The notes under the pieces were generated by a model. The model had not been told where the DNA came from and did no database searches. It was given only the letters and a program-made list of their open reading frames with translations. This document shows positions 25,235 through 34,892 of a DNA stretch of 64,000 bases, one piece after another (the stretch's first letter is position 1; each line of letters opens with the position of its first letter). The DNA comes from Anaerolinea sp. (GTDB taxonomy: Bacteria; Chloroflexota; Anaerolineae; Anaerolineales; Anaerolineaceae): assembly GCA_029975965.1 (NCBI GenBank), contig JARKOV010000114.1, positions 1-64,000 on the forward strand, given 5' to 3'. The position numbers and the translations under genes are program-made.

Positions 25235-25507
25235 TCAGGCGGGCGGCTTGCCGCGCAGCAGCTCACGCTCGGTTTCGTCGGCTTCTTTGAAGATGGATTG
25301 CACTTCCTGTTTGATCTCGGGGGTGGCGCTGGGCGTGTAGGAGATGAACTTGATCAGGTCGCGCGCCTGCTGGATGAGCTCCTTGACCTGGGCGAGGTAG
25401 TGGATGTCGAGGCGGCCAAGCTCGGCGGGCAGGGGCACCTCGCGCGCTTTCTGGATCAGCGCACGCGCGCGCTTGATGCGTTCGGCCATGGGGATGAGTC
25501 GAGCCAT
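25235..25507 (-). CDS. Small helical protein, unknown
   Basis: The 90-residue protein is almost all helix and strongly charged (MAERIKRARALIQKARE, YLAQVKELIQQARDLIKFIS). AAAGGA lies before the ATG at 25507. It is convergent with the phage-like cluster, with stops only 3 bp apart, and no known family is evident. Confidence 0.65.
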   Translation of the reverse strand: MARLIPMAERIKRARALIQKAREVPLPAELGRLDIHYLAQVKELIQQARDLIKFISYTPSATPEIKQEVQSIFKEADETERELLRGKPPA

Positions 25508-25582
25508 GGGCAAATCCTTTGAAATGGGGATAGAGCAATTGTAATCGATCCTGTGAGCCTCAACCGGCGCGGCGTGCCATCC

Positions 25583-25657
25583 AATTCGGGCGGTAGGGCG
25601 CCGTCTCCCTGAGTCCCGATGGTGGTTTTCTTTAGGGGCACGACCTGTCGCGCCCCT
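25583..25657. repeat. Palindromic intergenic repeat, left of the MFS gene
   Basis: AATTCGGGCGGT (25583-25594) followed about 40 bp later by the imperfect palindrome AGGGGCACGAC...GCGCCCCT (25634-25657). The same two parts occur, in the same order, at 26896-26954, so the pair brackets the MFS gene. Confidence 0.6.
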
Positions 25658-25671
25658 ACTATAATATCTCT

Positions 25672-26886
25672 ATGCTCCAACGCGCGGCCGACGCTTTGCA
25701 CCGTAACCCATTCCCGCGCCAGTTCTGGCTGATGTTCTGGGGAATGCTGGTGAGCGCGATCGGCGCGCACATGATCTGGCCGTTCTTGCTGATCTACGCC
25801 AGCCAGAAACTCGACCTGCCCTTGGCGGCGATCGCCAGCCTGATGACGGTCAGCTCTGGAATGGGCCTGATCTCTTCTTTCGCCAGCGGGGCGATCGTCG
25901 ACCGGCTGGGGCGCAAGTGGGCGATGGCGATCAGCCTGGTGATGAACGGGCTCGGGTACCTGGTCTTCAGCCAGGCGACCACGCTGCCGGGTTTTGCTCT
26001 GGCGATGGCGATCACCGGCACCTTCAATCCCATCTACCGGGTGGGCGCCGATGCGATGCTGGCCGACCTGGTCGGACCGGAAAAGCGCGCGGATGCTTAC
26101 GCCTGGATGCGCATGGGCAACAACGTTGGGGTGGCGCTGGGTCCGGCGATCGGCGGTTTTGTTGCCACAACCTCGTACGCGCTGGCGTTTTACGCGGCGA
26201 CCGCCGGGCTGGCCTTTTACGGCCTGCTGGTGGCCTTTTTTGCCCGCGAGACGCTGCCCGCCGGTAACCGGGCGGCGGGTGCGCTCGAACGCGAGCGTTT
26301 TGGGGGCTACGAGCGGGTCTTGCGCGACCGGGGCTACATGCGCTTCATCCTCAATTACATCCTGGTTTCGATGGTCATGGCGTTGATCTGGGTTCTGCTG
26401 TCGGTCTACACCAAAGAACAGTTCGGCATCCCCGAAAATCGCTACGGTTTCATCCTCTCCACCAACGCCTTGATGGTGATCCTCTTCCAACTGGGCGTGA
26501 CGCAGGTGACCAAACGCTACGCCCCGCAACGGATGATGGCCTTGGGCTCATTTTTCTACGCTTCGGCGGCGCTGATCATCGCTTATGCGAGCGGGTTCTG
26601 GGGTTTTTGGGCCAGCATCGTGGTGATGACGGTGGGTGAGCTGGCGCTGGTGCCCACCTCCAGCAGCTACGCGGCCAACCATGCCCCGCCAGAGATGCGC
26701 GGGCGCTACATGAGCCTGTACGGCCTGACCTGGGGCGCGGCATCCGGGATCAGCCCGGTGGTGGGCGGGTTGTTGAGCGACACGCTCGGTCCGCGAGCCC
26801 CGTGGTTTGCGGGGGTGTTGATCGGGTTGGTGGCGGTGGCAGGATTCTTGCTACTGGAAAGGGGGAGTGATCTCACCCGGCGCTGA
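25672..26886 (+). CDS. MFS transporter
   Basis: The 404-residue protein has 12 predicted transmembrane helices and the loop motif DRLGRKWAMAISLV between helices 2 and 3, typical of MFS drug or sugar exporters (DHA1-like). The substrate is not deducible. TATAAT (25660-25665) lies 6 nt before the ATG with no ribosome site between, which fits a leaderless transcript. The gene is bracketed by the short palindromic repeat at 25583-25657 and 26896-26954. Confidence 0.88.
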   Translation: MLQRAADALHRNPFPRQFWLMFWGMLVSAIGAHMIWPFLLIYASQKLDLPLAAIASLMTVSSGMGLISSFASGAIVDRLGRKWAMAISLVMNGLGYLVFSQATTLPGFALAMAITGTFNPIYRVGADAMLADLVGPEKRADAYAWMRMGNNVGVALGPAIGGFVATTSYALAFYAATAGLAFYGLLVAFFARETLPAGNRAAGALERERFGGYERVLRDRGYMRFILNYILVSMVMALIWVLLSVYTKEQFGIPENRYGFILSTNALMVILFQLGVTQVTKRYAPQRMMALGSFFYASAALIIAYASGFWGFWASIVVMTVGELALVPTSSSYAANHAPPEMRGRYMSLYGLTWGAASGISPVVGGLLSDTLGPRAPWFAGVLIGLVAVAGFLLLERGSDLTRR

Positions 26887-26895
26887 GCGCTAACG

Positions 26896-26954
26896 AATTC
26901 GGGCGGTGGGCGAATGGGGAGTTTATCTTCACGGGCACGGCACGTCGTGCCCCT
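26896..26954. repeat. Palindromic intergenic repeat, right of the MFS gene
   Basis: AATTCGGGCGGTGGGCG starts at 26896 and is followed by the palindrome CGGGCACGGCACGTCGTGCCC (26932-26952, given here as arms CGGGCACG and CGTGCCC). It is the second copy of the repeat at 25583-25657, in direct orientation. Confidence 0.6.
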
Positions 26955-27094
26955 GCTTGCCTGGTGGTGGGTTTGTCTCACCAACGGTGGCATGCTGTCT
27001 CGCTGACAACTGAGCTTCGTCTGCGGTCTGCTCCCTCCGGACGACCTTGCATTTTTGAATTTTTACGGCGGTTGATTTATGATACACTTTTAAC

Positions 27095-29047
27095 ATGACC
27101 GTGTCCGTTCTGGTCGCAACCCCGCATCAGGCCTTTGGGGAGTTACTGCGCCTGAGCCTGGAAGAAGAGGGGCGTTTCCGCGCCCGGTTGGTCCATTCTG
27201 CTCATGAAGCGGCAGGCACCCTCTCAGCCCCCGACTACCAGATCGCCATACTGGATGGAGACCTGCCCGATATGTCTCTGTCCGAGCTGGTCAGCCAGTT
27301 GAAGAGCGGTCTGCCCTCGCTTAAGCTGATCCTGATCCCCCCCGAAAACGATCCCAAGCACCCGGCGCTGGCCGGCGTGGCCTACCACGGTTACCTGTTG
27401 CGCCCGTTTTACCAGCCAGACCTGATGGCATTAATGGAGAACCTGGTCAACGGCAATCACAAATCGTCGGCGGCGGGCCTGCCCGACTGGCTCAACGCCA
27501 GGCTTTTCGATGCCGAGCTGGCGCTGACCAACGCGCGCGGCGGTTTGCTGGTGACCCAGACCGGCGCCAGCCTGCCGAGCGGTGACCTGCCCGAGACCAC
27601 CGCGCTGGAGCTGCAGGCTGCGGCTGAGCGCGCGCTGACCGGCAGCGAGCGCACCGACCTGGTGCGCTTTGTGCGCCTGCCCGGCCAGAGCAAAGATCAT
27701 CTCTTTTATATCACGCTGGTGGCTGATGACCTGGCGCTGGCGCTCACCTATACGGTCGGCACCCCTTTAAGCAAGGTGCGCCTGCAGGCGGCGCAGATCG
27801 TGGCAGCGTTGGGCGCCCAGGCGCAGGATGCTCGACCGTCCCGGTCGAGCCGGCCGATCGTTTCATCGCCCGAAAGCGCCAAAAAGATCGCCACCCAGCC
27901 GGCCAGCGTGCCCGCGGACGAAGCCGGTGACGCCAAAGCGGGCGAGACCGACCTGATGGGCATCGAAGAAGAAGAAGAGCCCGAGGTGGCAGAGATCGAC
28001 CTGGCAGCGCTGCTGGGACCGGTGCCCCCACCCGACCCCGGAAAGTCGGAGCCGGCCGGATGGGTGCCGGAGGTGTCGATGTCGCTGCCGCGCACCCCAG
28101 ATGAGTCGCTCGAGTCGTGGGACGTGGCCAATGCGCCGTCAGCCGGCACCGACACCAGCCAGGAGGAGGCGCTCTTCCCGTGGGATCTGCCGGAGGAGGA
28201 AGAATCCGGGCAGGCCGGCGGCGGGCGTGCCCAACCGGCGCCGGCCCGGGACCAGAAAGACGCCGCCCGCGCCTGGGCAGATGTGTTAGGCGCGCTCCCA
28301 CCCGCCGACGAAGACGCTACCCGCCCGGTGACCTATACCGCTGGCTCCTGGCCGGCCGCGACCAGCGCCGCAGATGAAACCGTCCCCGTGCAGGTTGCCC
28401 CCCCGGGGGAGGGTCCGGCGCGCGCGCAGGCAACGGTTGACCAGGTGGAAAGCGTGGATGGCGTGTTACAGAAGCGCTTCTTGCGGCTGGACGAGCCGCC
28501 CGTCGACGACCAGGAAGACACGCGCCCTCACGTGCTGACCAACCTGACCTCTATCCAACAGATCGAGCCGGCTTCACCGGCTTTCTCGCAGCTCAGTTAC
28601 ACCTGTGTGCTCATTCCACGCCTGCCACAGCACCATCTCACCGGCCTGTTGAGCGACCAGCTCAGCCAGTGGGTGCAGCAGTTGTGCCTGGCGTTCGGCT
28701 GGCGCCTGGAGGGAATCGCCATCCGTCCCGATTACCTGCAATGGACGGTCCAGGTGACACCGCAGATTGCGCCGTCCAACCTGGTGCGCATCATCCGCCA
28801 GCGCGCCTCCGAATCGATCTTCCAGGCCTTCCCAGCGCTGGCGATCGCCAATCCTTCCGGAGACTTCTGGGCGACCGGCTACCTGATTGTCGGCGGTCCC
28901 CAGCCGCCTTCCCCCCGTTTGTTGCGCGATTACATCGCCGAGACCCGGCGCCGGCAGGGCGTCACCCCGACCGGCGAGTCGGTCGCGCTGGTGACCGGCA
29001 ACCGCTCGACGCTTTCCCCGGGTGGGGAAAATCGCCCCTCCCGCTGA
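27095..29047 (+). CDS. Pseudo-receiver protein fused to a Y1-transposase-like domain
   Basis: The 650-residue protein has three parts. Residues 1-120 look like a response-regulator receiver: ILDGDLPD with D54 at the phosphorylation position, but the usual N-terminal Asp pair is missing (VLVATPHQ) and the conserved KPF is RPF. Residues 120-490 include a roadblock-like stretch and an acidic, Pro-rich low-complexity linker. Residues 497-625 align in pattern with IS200/IS605 TnpA (Y1 HUH) transposases: SYTCVLIP, a long helix, GIAIRPDYLQW, LVRIIRQRASESIFQAFP, FWATGYLIVGG and RDYIAETRRRQ. Y613 is kept, but the HUH metal site is D-Y-L-Q-W, so nicking should be lost. Promoter-like TACACT is 6 nt before the ATG. 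It precedes polA by 24 bp. Confidence 0.78.
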   Translation: MTVSVLVATPHQAFGELLRLSLEEEGRFRARLVHSAHEAAGTLSAPDYQIAILDGDLPDMSLSELVSQLKSGLPSLKLILIPPENDPKHPALAGVAYHGYLLRPFYQPDLMALMENLVNGNHKSSAAGLPDWLNARLFDAELALTNARGGLLVTQTGASLPSGDLPETTALELQAAAERALTGSERTDLVRFVRLPGQSKDHLFYITLVADDLALALTYTVGTPLSKVRLQAAQIVAALGAQAQDARPSRSSRPIVSSPESAKKIATQPASVPADEAGDAKAGETDLMGIEEEEEPEVAEIDLAALLGPVPPPDPGKSEPAGWVPEVSMSLPRTPDESLESWDVANAPSAGTDTSQEEALFPWDLPEEEESGQAGGGRAQPAPARDQKDAARAWADVLGALPPADEDATRPVTYTAGSWPAATSAADETVPVQVAPPGEGPARAQATVDQVESVDGVLQKRFLRLDEPPVDDQEDTRPHVLTNLTSIQQIEPASPAFSQLSYTCVLIPRLPQHHLTGLLSDQLSQWVQQLCLAFGWRLEGIAIRPDYLQWTVQVTPQIAPSNLVRIIRQRASESIFQAFPALAIANPSGDFWATGYLIVGGPQPPSPRLLRDYIAETRRRQGVTPTGESVALVTGNRSTLSPGGENRPSR

Positions 29048-29071
29048 GTTCCCTTTCAACGGATAAACCGT

Positions 29072-31912
29072 ATGCCTCCAACGCTTTACTTAATCGATGG
29101 GCACGCGCTGGCTTACCGGACTTTCTTCGCGCTCACCGCCGGCGGCAGCACCCGCCTGACCACCTCTTCCGGGGAGCCGACTGCCGGGGTCTTCGGATTC
29201 GCCAGCGTGTTGCTGCGCCTCTACGAGCAGGAAAAGCCCGAATACCTGGCGGTGACCTTTGACGGGGGGCATTCGTTCCGCGATCAGGAATACGCCGGCT
29301 ACAAAGCCACGCGAGCCAAGATGCCGGATGACCTGCGCGTGCAGATGAGCCGCATCCGCGACCTGGTGGACGCTTTCGGCATCCCGCGCCTGGAGATGGA
29401 CGGCTACGAAGCCGACGACATCCTGGGTTCCATCGCGCGCCAGGCGGTCAAGGAGGGCTTTGGGGTCAAAATAGTCACCGGCGACCGAGACCTGTTGCAA
29501 CTGGTGGACGAGCGGGTGATCGTCAACCTGGCGGGCAGCAAGTTGAGCGAAGCCAAAGATTACACCCCCAAAGATGTGCAGGATTTCCTCGGCGTGCGCC
29601 CCGATCAGGTGGTGGATTACAAAGCCCTGGTGGGTGACACCTCCGACAACATCCCCGGGGTGAGCGGGGTGGGCGAGAAGACGGCCGTCTCGCTGTTGCA
29701 AACCTACCCTACCCTGGACGACATCTACGCTCACCTGAACGAGCTGCCCGCGCGGGTGAAGACGCGCCTGGAGGCGGACCGCGACAAGGCCTACCTCAGC
29801 CAGCGGCTGGCGCAGATCAAGACCGACCTGCAGATCACCCTTGACCTCAAAGCGGCGCGCACCGACGACGTGAACGTGGAACAGGTCGAAGCGTTGTTTG
29901 CCCAGCTCGAGTTCAAAGCGTTGAGCGATCGCCTGCGCAAGCTTTTCGGGAAAGCCACCCCAGAAATGGAGAGCGGTAGACCGGAAAAAGAAGCGGCTCC
30001 GGCACAGGCACAGCGCAAGGCGGCGCAAAAAGGGCAGCTCTCGCTGTTCGATGAGCCGGTCGTCCGTGTCGGCGAGCCGCCGGCTTACCAGCTCGAAACG
30101 GTCGTGGTGGATACGCCCGAGCGCCTGGCGGCGCTGCGCGAGAAGCTCGAGCGCGCCGATTGGATCGCCTTCGACAGCGAGTCGACCTCTACCGACCCGC
30201 TGCGCGGCGATCTGGTGGGAATCTCGCTGGCGGTGGAGGAAGGCACGGGCTATTACATTCCGGTTGGTCACCGCACCGGCGAGCAACAACTGGCGTTGGA
30301 GCAGGTCGCGTCGGCTTTGAGACCCGTGATGGGCGATGCGCGCAAACCCAAGCTGGGGCAAAACCTCAAGTACGATATGCTCATGCTGCGCGTGCACGGC
30401 ATCGACTGCGCCGGAATCGCTTTCGACACGATGCTGGCCGAGTGGCTGATCGACCCGGCGTCGCGCAGCCTGGGCTTGAAAGAGATGGCCGACCGCTACC
30501 TCGGCGCGCAGATGACCCACATCCAGGAGCTGATCGGCAGCGGCAAGGGACAGATCAGCATGGCAGAGGTGCCGGTCGCGCAAGCCGCGCCCTATGCGGC
30601 GGCGGACGCTGAGGTGACCCTGCGCCTGCGCCCCATTCTCAGCGAGGGGATGCGCCGCACCAACGTGGAGCATTTGTTCAACGAGATTGAGATGCCTCTG
30701 GTGCCGGTGCTGGCTCAGATGGAATGGAACGGCATTGCGCTGGATACGCCTTTCCTCGAGCGCATGAATGATACCCTCAGCCGGCGGCTGGCAGAGATTG
30801 AGAGCGAGATTTACGCCAAGGTGGGGCATCCCTTCAACATCAATTCCACCCAGCAGCTCTCCAGGGTGCTGTTCGAAACGCTGCGCCTCGAACCGCCCGA
30901 CCGGCGGAAAAAGACTTCCAGCGGGCATTTTTCCACATCCGCCGACGTGCTCGAAGAGCTGCGCGGCAAGCACCCGGTGGTCGACCTGGTGCTGGAAAAT
31001 CGCGAATTGGCCAAGTTGAAATCCACCTACGTGGATGCGCTGCCGCTGCAGGTCAACCCGCGCACAGGCCGCGTGCACACCAGCTTCAACCAGACCGGCT
31101 CGGTCACCGGGCGGCTGGCCTCTTCGGAGCCGAACCTGCAGAACATCCCCACCCGCACCGACCTTGGGCGGCAGGTGCGCAACGCCTTCGTGGCCCAACC
31201 CGGCTGGCTGTTGCTCTCGGTGGATTACTCGCAGATTGAGCTGCGCATCGTGGCGCACGCCGCGCAAGATGAGGCCATGTTGTCAGCGTTCCGCGCCGGG
31301 CAGGATATTCACGCCACCACGGCGGCGGCGGTCTACGGCGTCCCCCTCGGTCAGGTCGATAAGTCGATGCGCCGCCACGCCAAGGCGATCAATTTTGGCC
31401 TGATCTATGGGATGAGCCCGTTTGGGTTGAGCCGCTCCACCGGCCTGACCCTGGCGGAGGCGGAAAACTTCGTCAAGGCTTATTTCGAGCAATTCCCAGG
31501 GGTCAAGCGCTACCTGGACGAAACCCGCTCGCTGGCCTCTCGCCAGGGGTTCGTCGAGACGCTTATCGGTCGGCGGCGCTACTTCCCCAACCTGGCGGAG
31601 GGTGGCAACGCTGCGCTGCGTGGGCGGGAAGAGCGTGAGGCGATCAACGCACCCATCCAGGGCACCGCAGCCGATATCATCAAGCTGGCGATGATCCACC
31701 TGCCGGGCGCGCTGGAGAATGCCGGCAGCCAGGCGCGCCTGCTGCTGCAGGTGCACGATGAGTTGTTGCTGGAAGTGGCGCGCGAGGAATTGACCTCCAC
31801 GGCACGGATCGTGCAGGAGGTGATGGAAAACGCTTACCAACTGTCGATCCCGTTGAGCACCGAGGCGCGTTACGGGCTGAACTGGGGCGAGATGGAGGTG
31901 TTGGAAGGCTGA
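29072..31912 (+). CDS. polA: DNA polymerase I
   Basis: The 946-residue enzyme has all three domains. The N-terminal 5' nuclease (FEN) has LYLIDGHALAYR, YEADDILG, and GDRDLLQLV. The 3'-5' exonuclease site is complete: FDSES, NLKYDML and YAAADAE, so proofreading should work, unlike in some thermophile Pol I enzymes. The polymerase has LLSVDYSQIELR, KAINFGLIYGMSPFGL and LLQVHDELLLE. It fills gaps in replication and repair. It is in the same direction as the receiver-transposase fusion gene and is followed 99 bp later by the TPR gene. Confidence 0.97.
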   Translation: MPPTLYLIDGHALAYRTFFALTAGGSTRLTTSSGEPTAGVFGFASVLLRLYEQEKPEYLAVTFDGGHSFRDQEYAGYKATRAKMPDDLRVQMSRIRDLVDAFGIPRLEMDGYEADDILGSIARQAVKEGFGVKIVTGDRDLLQLVDERVIVNLAGSKLSEAKDYTPKDVQDFLGVRPDQVVDYKALVGDTSDNIPGVSGVGEKTAVSLLQTYPTLDDIYAHLNELPARVKTRLEADRDKAYLSQRLAQIKTDLQITLDLKAARTDDVNVEQVEALFAQLEFKALSDRLRKLFGKATPEMESGRPEKEAAPAQAQRKAAQKGQLSLFDEPVVRVGEPPAYQLETVVVDTPERLAALREKLERADWIAFDSESTSTDPLRGDLVGISLAVEEGTGYYIPVGHRTGEQQLALEQVASALRPVMGDARKPKLGQNLKYDMLMLRVHGIDCAGIAFDTMLAEWLIDPASRSLGLKEMADRYLGAQMTHIQELIGSGKGQISMAEVPVAQAAPYAAADAEVTLRLRPILSEGMRRTNVEHLFNEIEMPLVPVLAQMEWNGIALDTPFLERMNDTLSRRLAEIESEIYAKVGHPFNINSTQQLSRVLFETLRLEPPDRRKKTSSGHFSTSADVLEELRGKHPVVDLVLENRELAKLKSTYVDALPLQVNPRTGRVHTSFNQTGSVTGRLASSEPNLQNIPTRTDLGRQVRNAFVAQPGWLLLSVDYSQIELRIVAHAAQDEAMLSAFRAGQDIHATTAAAVYGVPLGQVDKSMRRHAKAINFGLIYGMSPFGLSRSTGLTLAEAENFVKAYFEQFPGVKRYLDETRSLASRQGFVETLIGRRRYFPNLAEGGNAALRGREEREAINAPIQGTAADIIKLAMIHLPGALENAGSQARLLLQVHDELLLEVAREELTSTARIVQEVMENAYQLSIPLSTEARYGLNWGEMEVLEG

Positions 31913-32011
31913 CGAAATGCTTCGAGGCGAAGATCAGCGGGCACATTGCAATTGCCATACATTCTTTGCCGGTTCACTGTCGATTTCAGGAAATGTGATA
32001 TTCTTAAAATT

Positions 32012-34345
32012 ATGGCGGGTAACCAGGCTGTCTTCCAAAAATCGTTGAACCAGGGGCATTCAGCCGCCTGGGACCAGGACTGGCTTAAGGCGGCGGAATA
32101 TTACAACGCCGCTGTCGAGGAATTTCCCGAAAACGCCCTGGCGCTCTCCAGCCTGGGGTTGGCCTTCTTTGAGCTGGCCAATTACGACCGCGCGCTGGAC
32201 TGCTACCAGCGCGCCGCGCGGGTCGCCCCGGCGGATCCGGCGCCCCAAGAAAAGCTGGCTTACATCTACGAGCGCATGGGTCGCTTGAAAGAGGCCGCCG
32301 AGGCTTCGTTGAACGCAGCCGAGCTGCACCTGCGCGGTCGCGATGCGGAACGCGCGATTGACAACTGGAAGCACGTGCTCAGCCTTTACCCGGAGCACCT
32401 CTCGACCCGCCAGCGCCTCGCCGCAGTGTATGAGCGCCTCGGCCGGCGTGAAGAAGCCGTGCACGAGTACATCGCGGTCGCCAGCATCTCGCAGCACGCC
32501 GGTGACCTCACCCGCGCGATGAAATCGACCGAGTACGCGCTGCGTCTGGCGCCCGATAGCCAGGAAGCCCGTTTCGCGCTGCACACCCTGCGCAGCAACC
32601 AGATTTTACCGCGCCCGGCGCGCCCGAAAGGCGGCGCAGGGCCGGTGGCGATGGCCAGCGTGAAAGAGATGGAAGGCGGCATAGGGCAGGGTGACCAGGA
32701 AATCGAGCTCGACCCGGTGGACGAGACGCGCCAGAAAGCCCTGGTGCAGCTCGCTGCGCTGTTGTTCGAGCAGGCCGAAGATGCTGAGGTTGAGACCACT
32801 GCCCGGCGGGGGCTGAATGCCCTGACGCGCGGTTCGATCGGTCCGTTCAGCAGCGGCAGCGATAAAGCGCGGATCATTTTGCATCTTGGGCAGGCGATCG
32901 ATTCACAAACCCAGGGCGACCAGGGACAGGCAGCGACCGAGCTGGAACGCGCCCTCGAATTGGGTTTGCGCAGCCCGGCGGCCTACTTTGACCTGGGCCT
33001 GCTCTACCGCAACCGGGATGAAGAAAAAGCCTTGCGCAACCTGCGCGAAGCGGTCAAGCACCCCGAATATGCGCTGGCTGCCAGCCTGCTGCTGGCGCAG
33101 ATCAATCGCTCGCGCGGCAACCTCAACGAGGCGGCTGCCGATTATATGCGCGCGTTGGGCATGGCGGACGCCGAGATGGTCAGCGAGGAACAGGCCGACG
33201 AGCTGCGCCAGATCTACGAGCCGCTCATCGATGCGTTGAGCGAGGAAACCGACCCCGAAGCGTTGAAAGGCATCTGCACGACCATCTCGTCACAACTGCA
33301 GCGTTCCGACTGGCGCTCGTTCTTGCGCATGGCGCGGCAGAACCTGCCGCCCCAATCGCCGGAGAGTCCGCCCACCCCGGTGGCCGAAATGCTGCTCGAA
33401 TCGCGCAGTAGCACCGTGGTGGAAACGATCAGCCATGTCCGCGAGCTGGCCGCGAAAGATCGACCGCACTCGGCCATGGAAGAGGCCTTTTTCGCCGTGC
33501 AGCTTGCGCCAACCTACCTGCCGGTGCATATCGAGATCGGCGAGCTGTTGCTAAAAGAAGGCCGCACCGAAGAAGCGGTAAAGAAGTTCATGACGGTCGC
33601 CGACCTGTACAACACGCGCGGCGAATCGGCGCGCGCGGTGCGCATCATGCGCCGGGTGCTGGAGATATCGCCGATGGACGTGCGGGTGCGCGAGCGCCTG
33701 ATCAACCTCCTGGAGGCGCAGGAGAAGGTCGACGAAGCGCTGAAAGAATATGTGGAGCTGGCTGAAAATTATTATCGCCTGGCCGAGTTGGACAAGACGC
33801 GCCAGACGTATCTGGATGCGTTGAAGATCGCTCAAAAATCGAAGAATAACCGCGCCTGGGGGGTGGAAATTCTGAGCAAAGTTGCCGATATTGACATGCA
33901 ACGGCTCAATTTCCGCCAGGCGTTGCGCATCTTTGAACAGATCCGCACCATCCAGCCCGACAACCAGGCCACGCGCATCCAGATCATCCAGTTGCAGATG
34001 CGCCTGGGACAGACGGCGGCGGTGATGACCGAAGTGGATTCGTACATCAACCTCGTAGAGAGCTCCGGTCGCCGCGCCAAAGCCGTGGAATTTCTCAACA
34101 ACCTGATCCAAGAAGGCGACGCGCTCCCCGATTTCCGTCGGCGGCTGGCGGACCTGTACGCTCGCGAGGGGCGGGTAGAGGAAGCCGTCGCCCAACTGGA
34201 TGCGGTGGCGGACGCCTACGCCGGACAGGGAAAGATGCTCGAGGCGATCAACATTCTCGAGACGATTGTGGCGCTCAAGCCCAAAAACGCAGAGGATTAT
34301 CGCCAGGCGCTGGCGGAGCTGCGCAAGCAGAGCCTGCGAAAATGA
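32012..34345 (+). CDS. Large tetratricopeptide-repeat protein
   Basis: The 777-residue soluble protein contains TPR units through most of its length: AAEYYNAAVEEFPENALALSSLG and the next FFELANYDRALDCYQRAARV show the 34-residue pattern, and more occur at about 120-190, 330-400 and 490-770. It has no enzyme motif or signal peptide. It would serve as a binding scaffold. TATTCT (31999-32004) lies 7 nt before the ATG, so the mRNA may be leaderless; earlier in-frame starts read through the promoter. It ends 5 bp before a shared terminator hairpin. Confidence 0.85.
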   Translation: MAGNQAVFQKSLNQGHSAAWDQDWLKAAEYYNAAVEEFPENALALSSLGLAFFELANYDRALDCYQRAARVAPADPAPQEKLAYIYERMGRLKEAAEASLNAAELHLRGRDAERAIDNWKHVLSLYPEHLSTRQRLAAVYERLGRREEAVHEYIAVASISQHAGDLTRAMKSTEYALRLAPDSQEARFALHTLRSNQILPRPARPKGGAGPVAMASVKEMEGGIGQGDQEIELDPVDETRQKALVQLAALLFEQAEDAEVETTARRGLNALTRGSIGPFSSGSDKARIILHLGQAIDSQTQGDQGQAATELERALELGLRSPAAYFDLGLLYRNRDEEKALRNLREAVKHPEYALAASLLLAQINRSRGNLNEAAADYMRALGMADAEMVSEEQADELRQIYEPLIDALSEETDPEALKGICTTISSQLQRSDWRSFLRMARQNLPPQSPESPPTPVAEMLLESRSSTVVETISHVRELAAKDRPHSAMEEAFFAVQLAPTYLPVHIEIGELLLKEGRTEEAVKKFMTVADLYNTRGESARAVRIMRRVLEISPMDVRVRERLINLLEAQEKVDEALKEYVELAENYYRLAELDKTRQTYLDALKIAQKSKNNRAWGVEILSKVADIDMQRLNFRQALRIFEQIRTIQPDNQATRIQIIQLQMRLGQTAAVMTEVDSYINLVESSGRRAKAVEFLNNLIQEGDALPDFRRRLADLYAREGRVEEAVAQLDAVADAYAGQGKMLEAINILETIVALKPKNAEDYRQALAELRKQSLRK

Positions 34346-34349
34346 GTTG

Positions 34350-34390
34350 CTTAACGAATGAGACCGGCTTCGCCGGTCTCATTCGTTAAG
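34350..34390. terminator. Bidirectional hairpin between TPR and NUDIX genes
   Basis: An 18-bp perfect stem (34350-34367 with 34373-34390) has a CTTCG-type stable loop. It follows the TPR stop at 34345 and contains the last codons and stop of the convergent NUDIX gene, so the coding end itself forms the stem. There is no T-run in either direction. Confidence 0.75.
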
Positions 34391-34891
34391 GAAAAATTCC
34401 TCCCCTTCCAGTCCCAGCACCACGCGCGTGGCGCGGAAAGCCAGCGGAGGCAGGGCGTTGCGCGGAAAAAATGCTGCCGCTCCGGCGTCGTCGCCGGGCC
34501 GCAGGCTCCCTCCGCTGATCCGCGCCTGGTAGGCGATGACCATGTCTGCGCCGTTGGGATGCTCTCGCCCGGGGACCACGCCCAACAGGCGGACGATCTC
34601 AACCTCCAGCCCGGTTTCTTCGAGGCATTCGCGCCTGGCAGCGCGGGCGGGATCTTCGCGGGCGTCGATGAACCCGGCTGGGACAGTCCATAACCCCACC
34701 CCCGGCTCGTTGATGCGCTGAACGAGCAAGACCTGCCCGTCCTGTTCAACCAGCACGGCCGCGGCCACTTTGGGATCTTCGAAGTGAATCCAGCCGCAAC
34801 TGGGGCAGGCAGCCCGTTGCTTGCCAAAAAGCATGCGGGACACCAGCGGTGTCCCGCAGTTGGGGCAAAAGTTGACCTGAAAGGGACTCAC
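34379..34891 (-). CDS. NUDIX hydrolase with N-terminal zinc ribbon
   Basis: The 170-residue protein begins with a zinc ribbon (FCPNCGTPL and ACPSCGWIHF), as in NADH pyrophosphatase NudC. The Nudix box is complete: G-F-I-D-A-R-E, then seven residues, R-E-C-L-E-E-T-G-L. It should hydrolyse a nucleoside diphosphate derivative; the substrate is uncertain because the NudC SQPWPFPxS motif is absent. The gene is 1 bp before the anti-sigma gene stop in the same direction. Its 3' end lies in the hairpin shared with the convergent TPR gene. Confidence 0.88.
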   Translation of the reverse strand: MSPFQVNFCPNCGTPLVSRMLFGKQRAACPSCGWIHFEDPKVAAAVLVEQDGQVLLVQRINEPGVGLWTVPAGFIDAREDPARAARRECLEETGLEVEIVRLLGVVPGREHPNGADMVIAYQARISGGSLRPGDDAGAAAFFPRNALPPLAFRATRVVLGLEGEEFFLNE

Positions 34892-34892
34892 C

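Noticed and set aside
29090..31267. 725-codon open frame antisense to polA
   Set aside because: All of polA's motifs are on the other strand; the antisense product has no recognisable domain.
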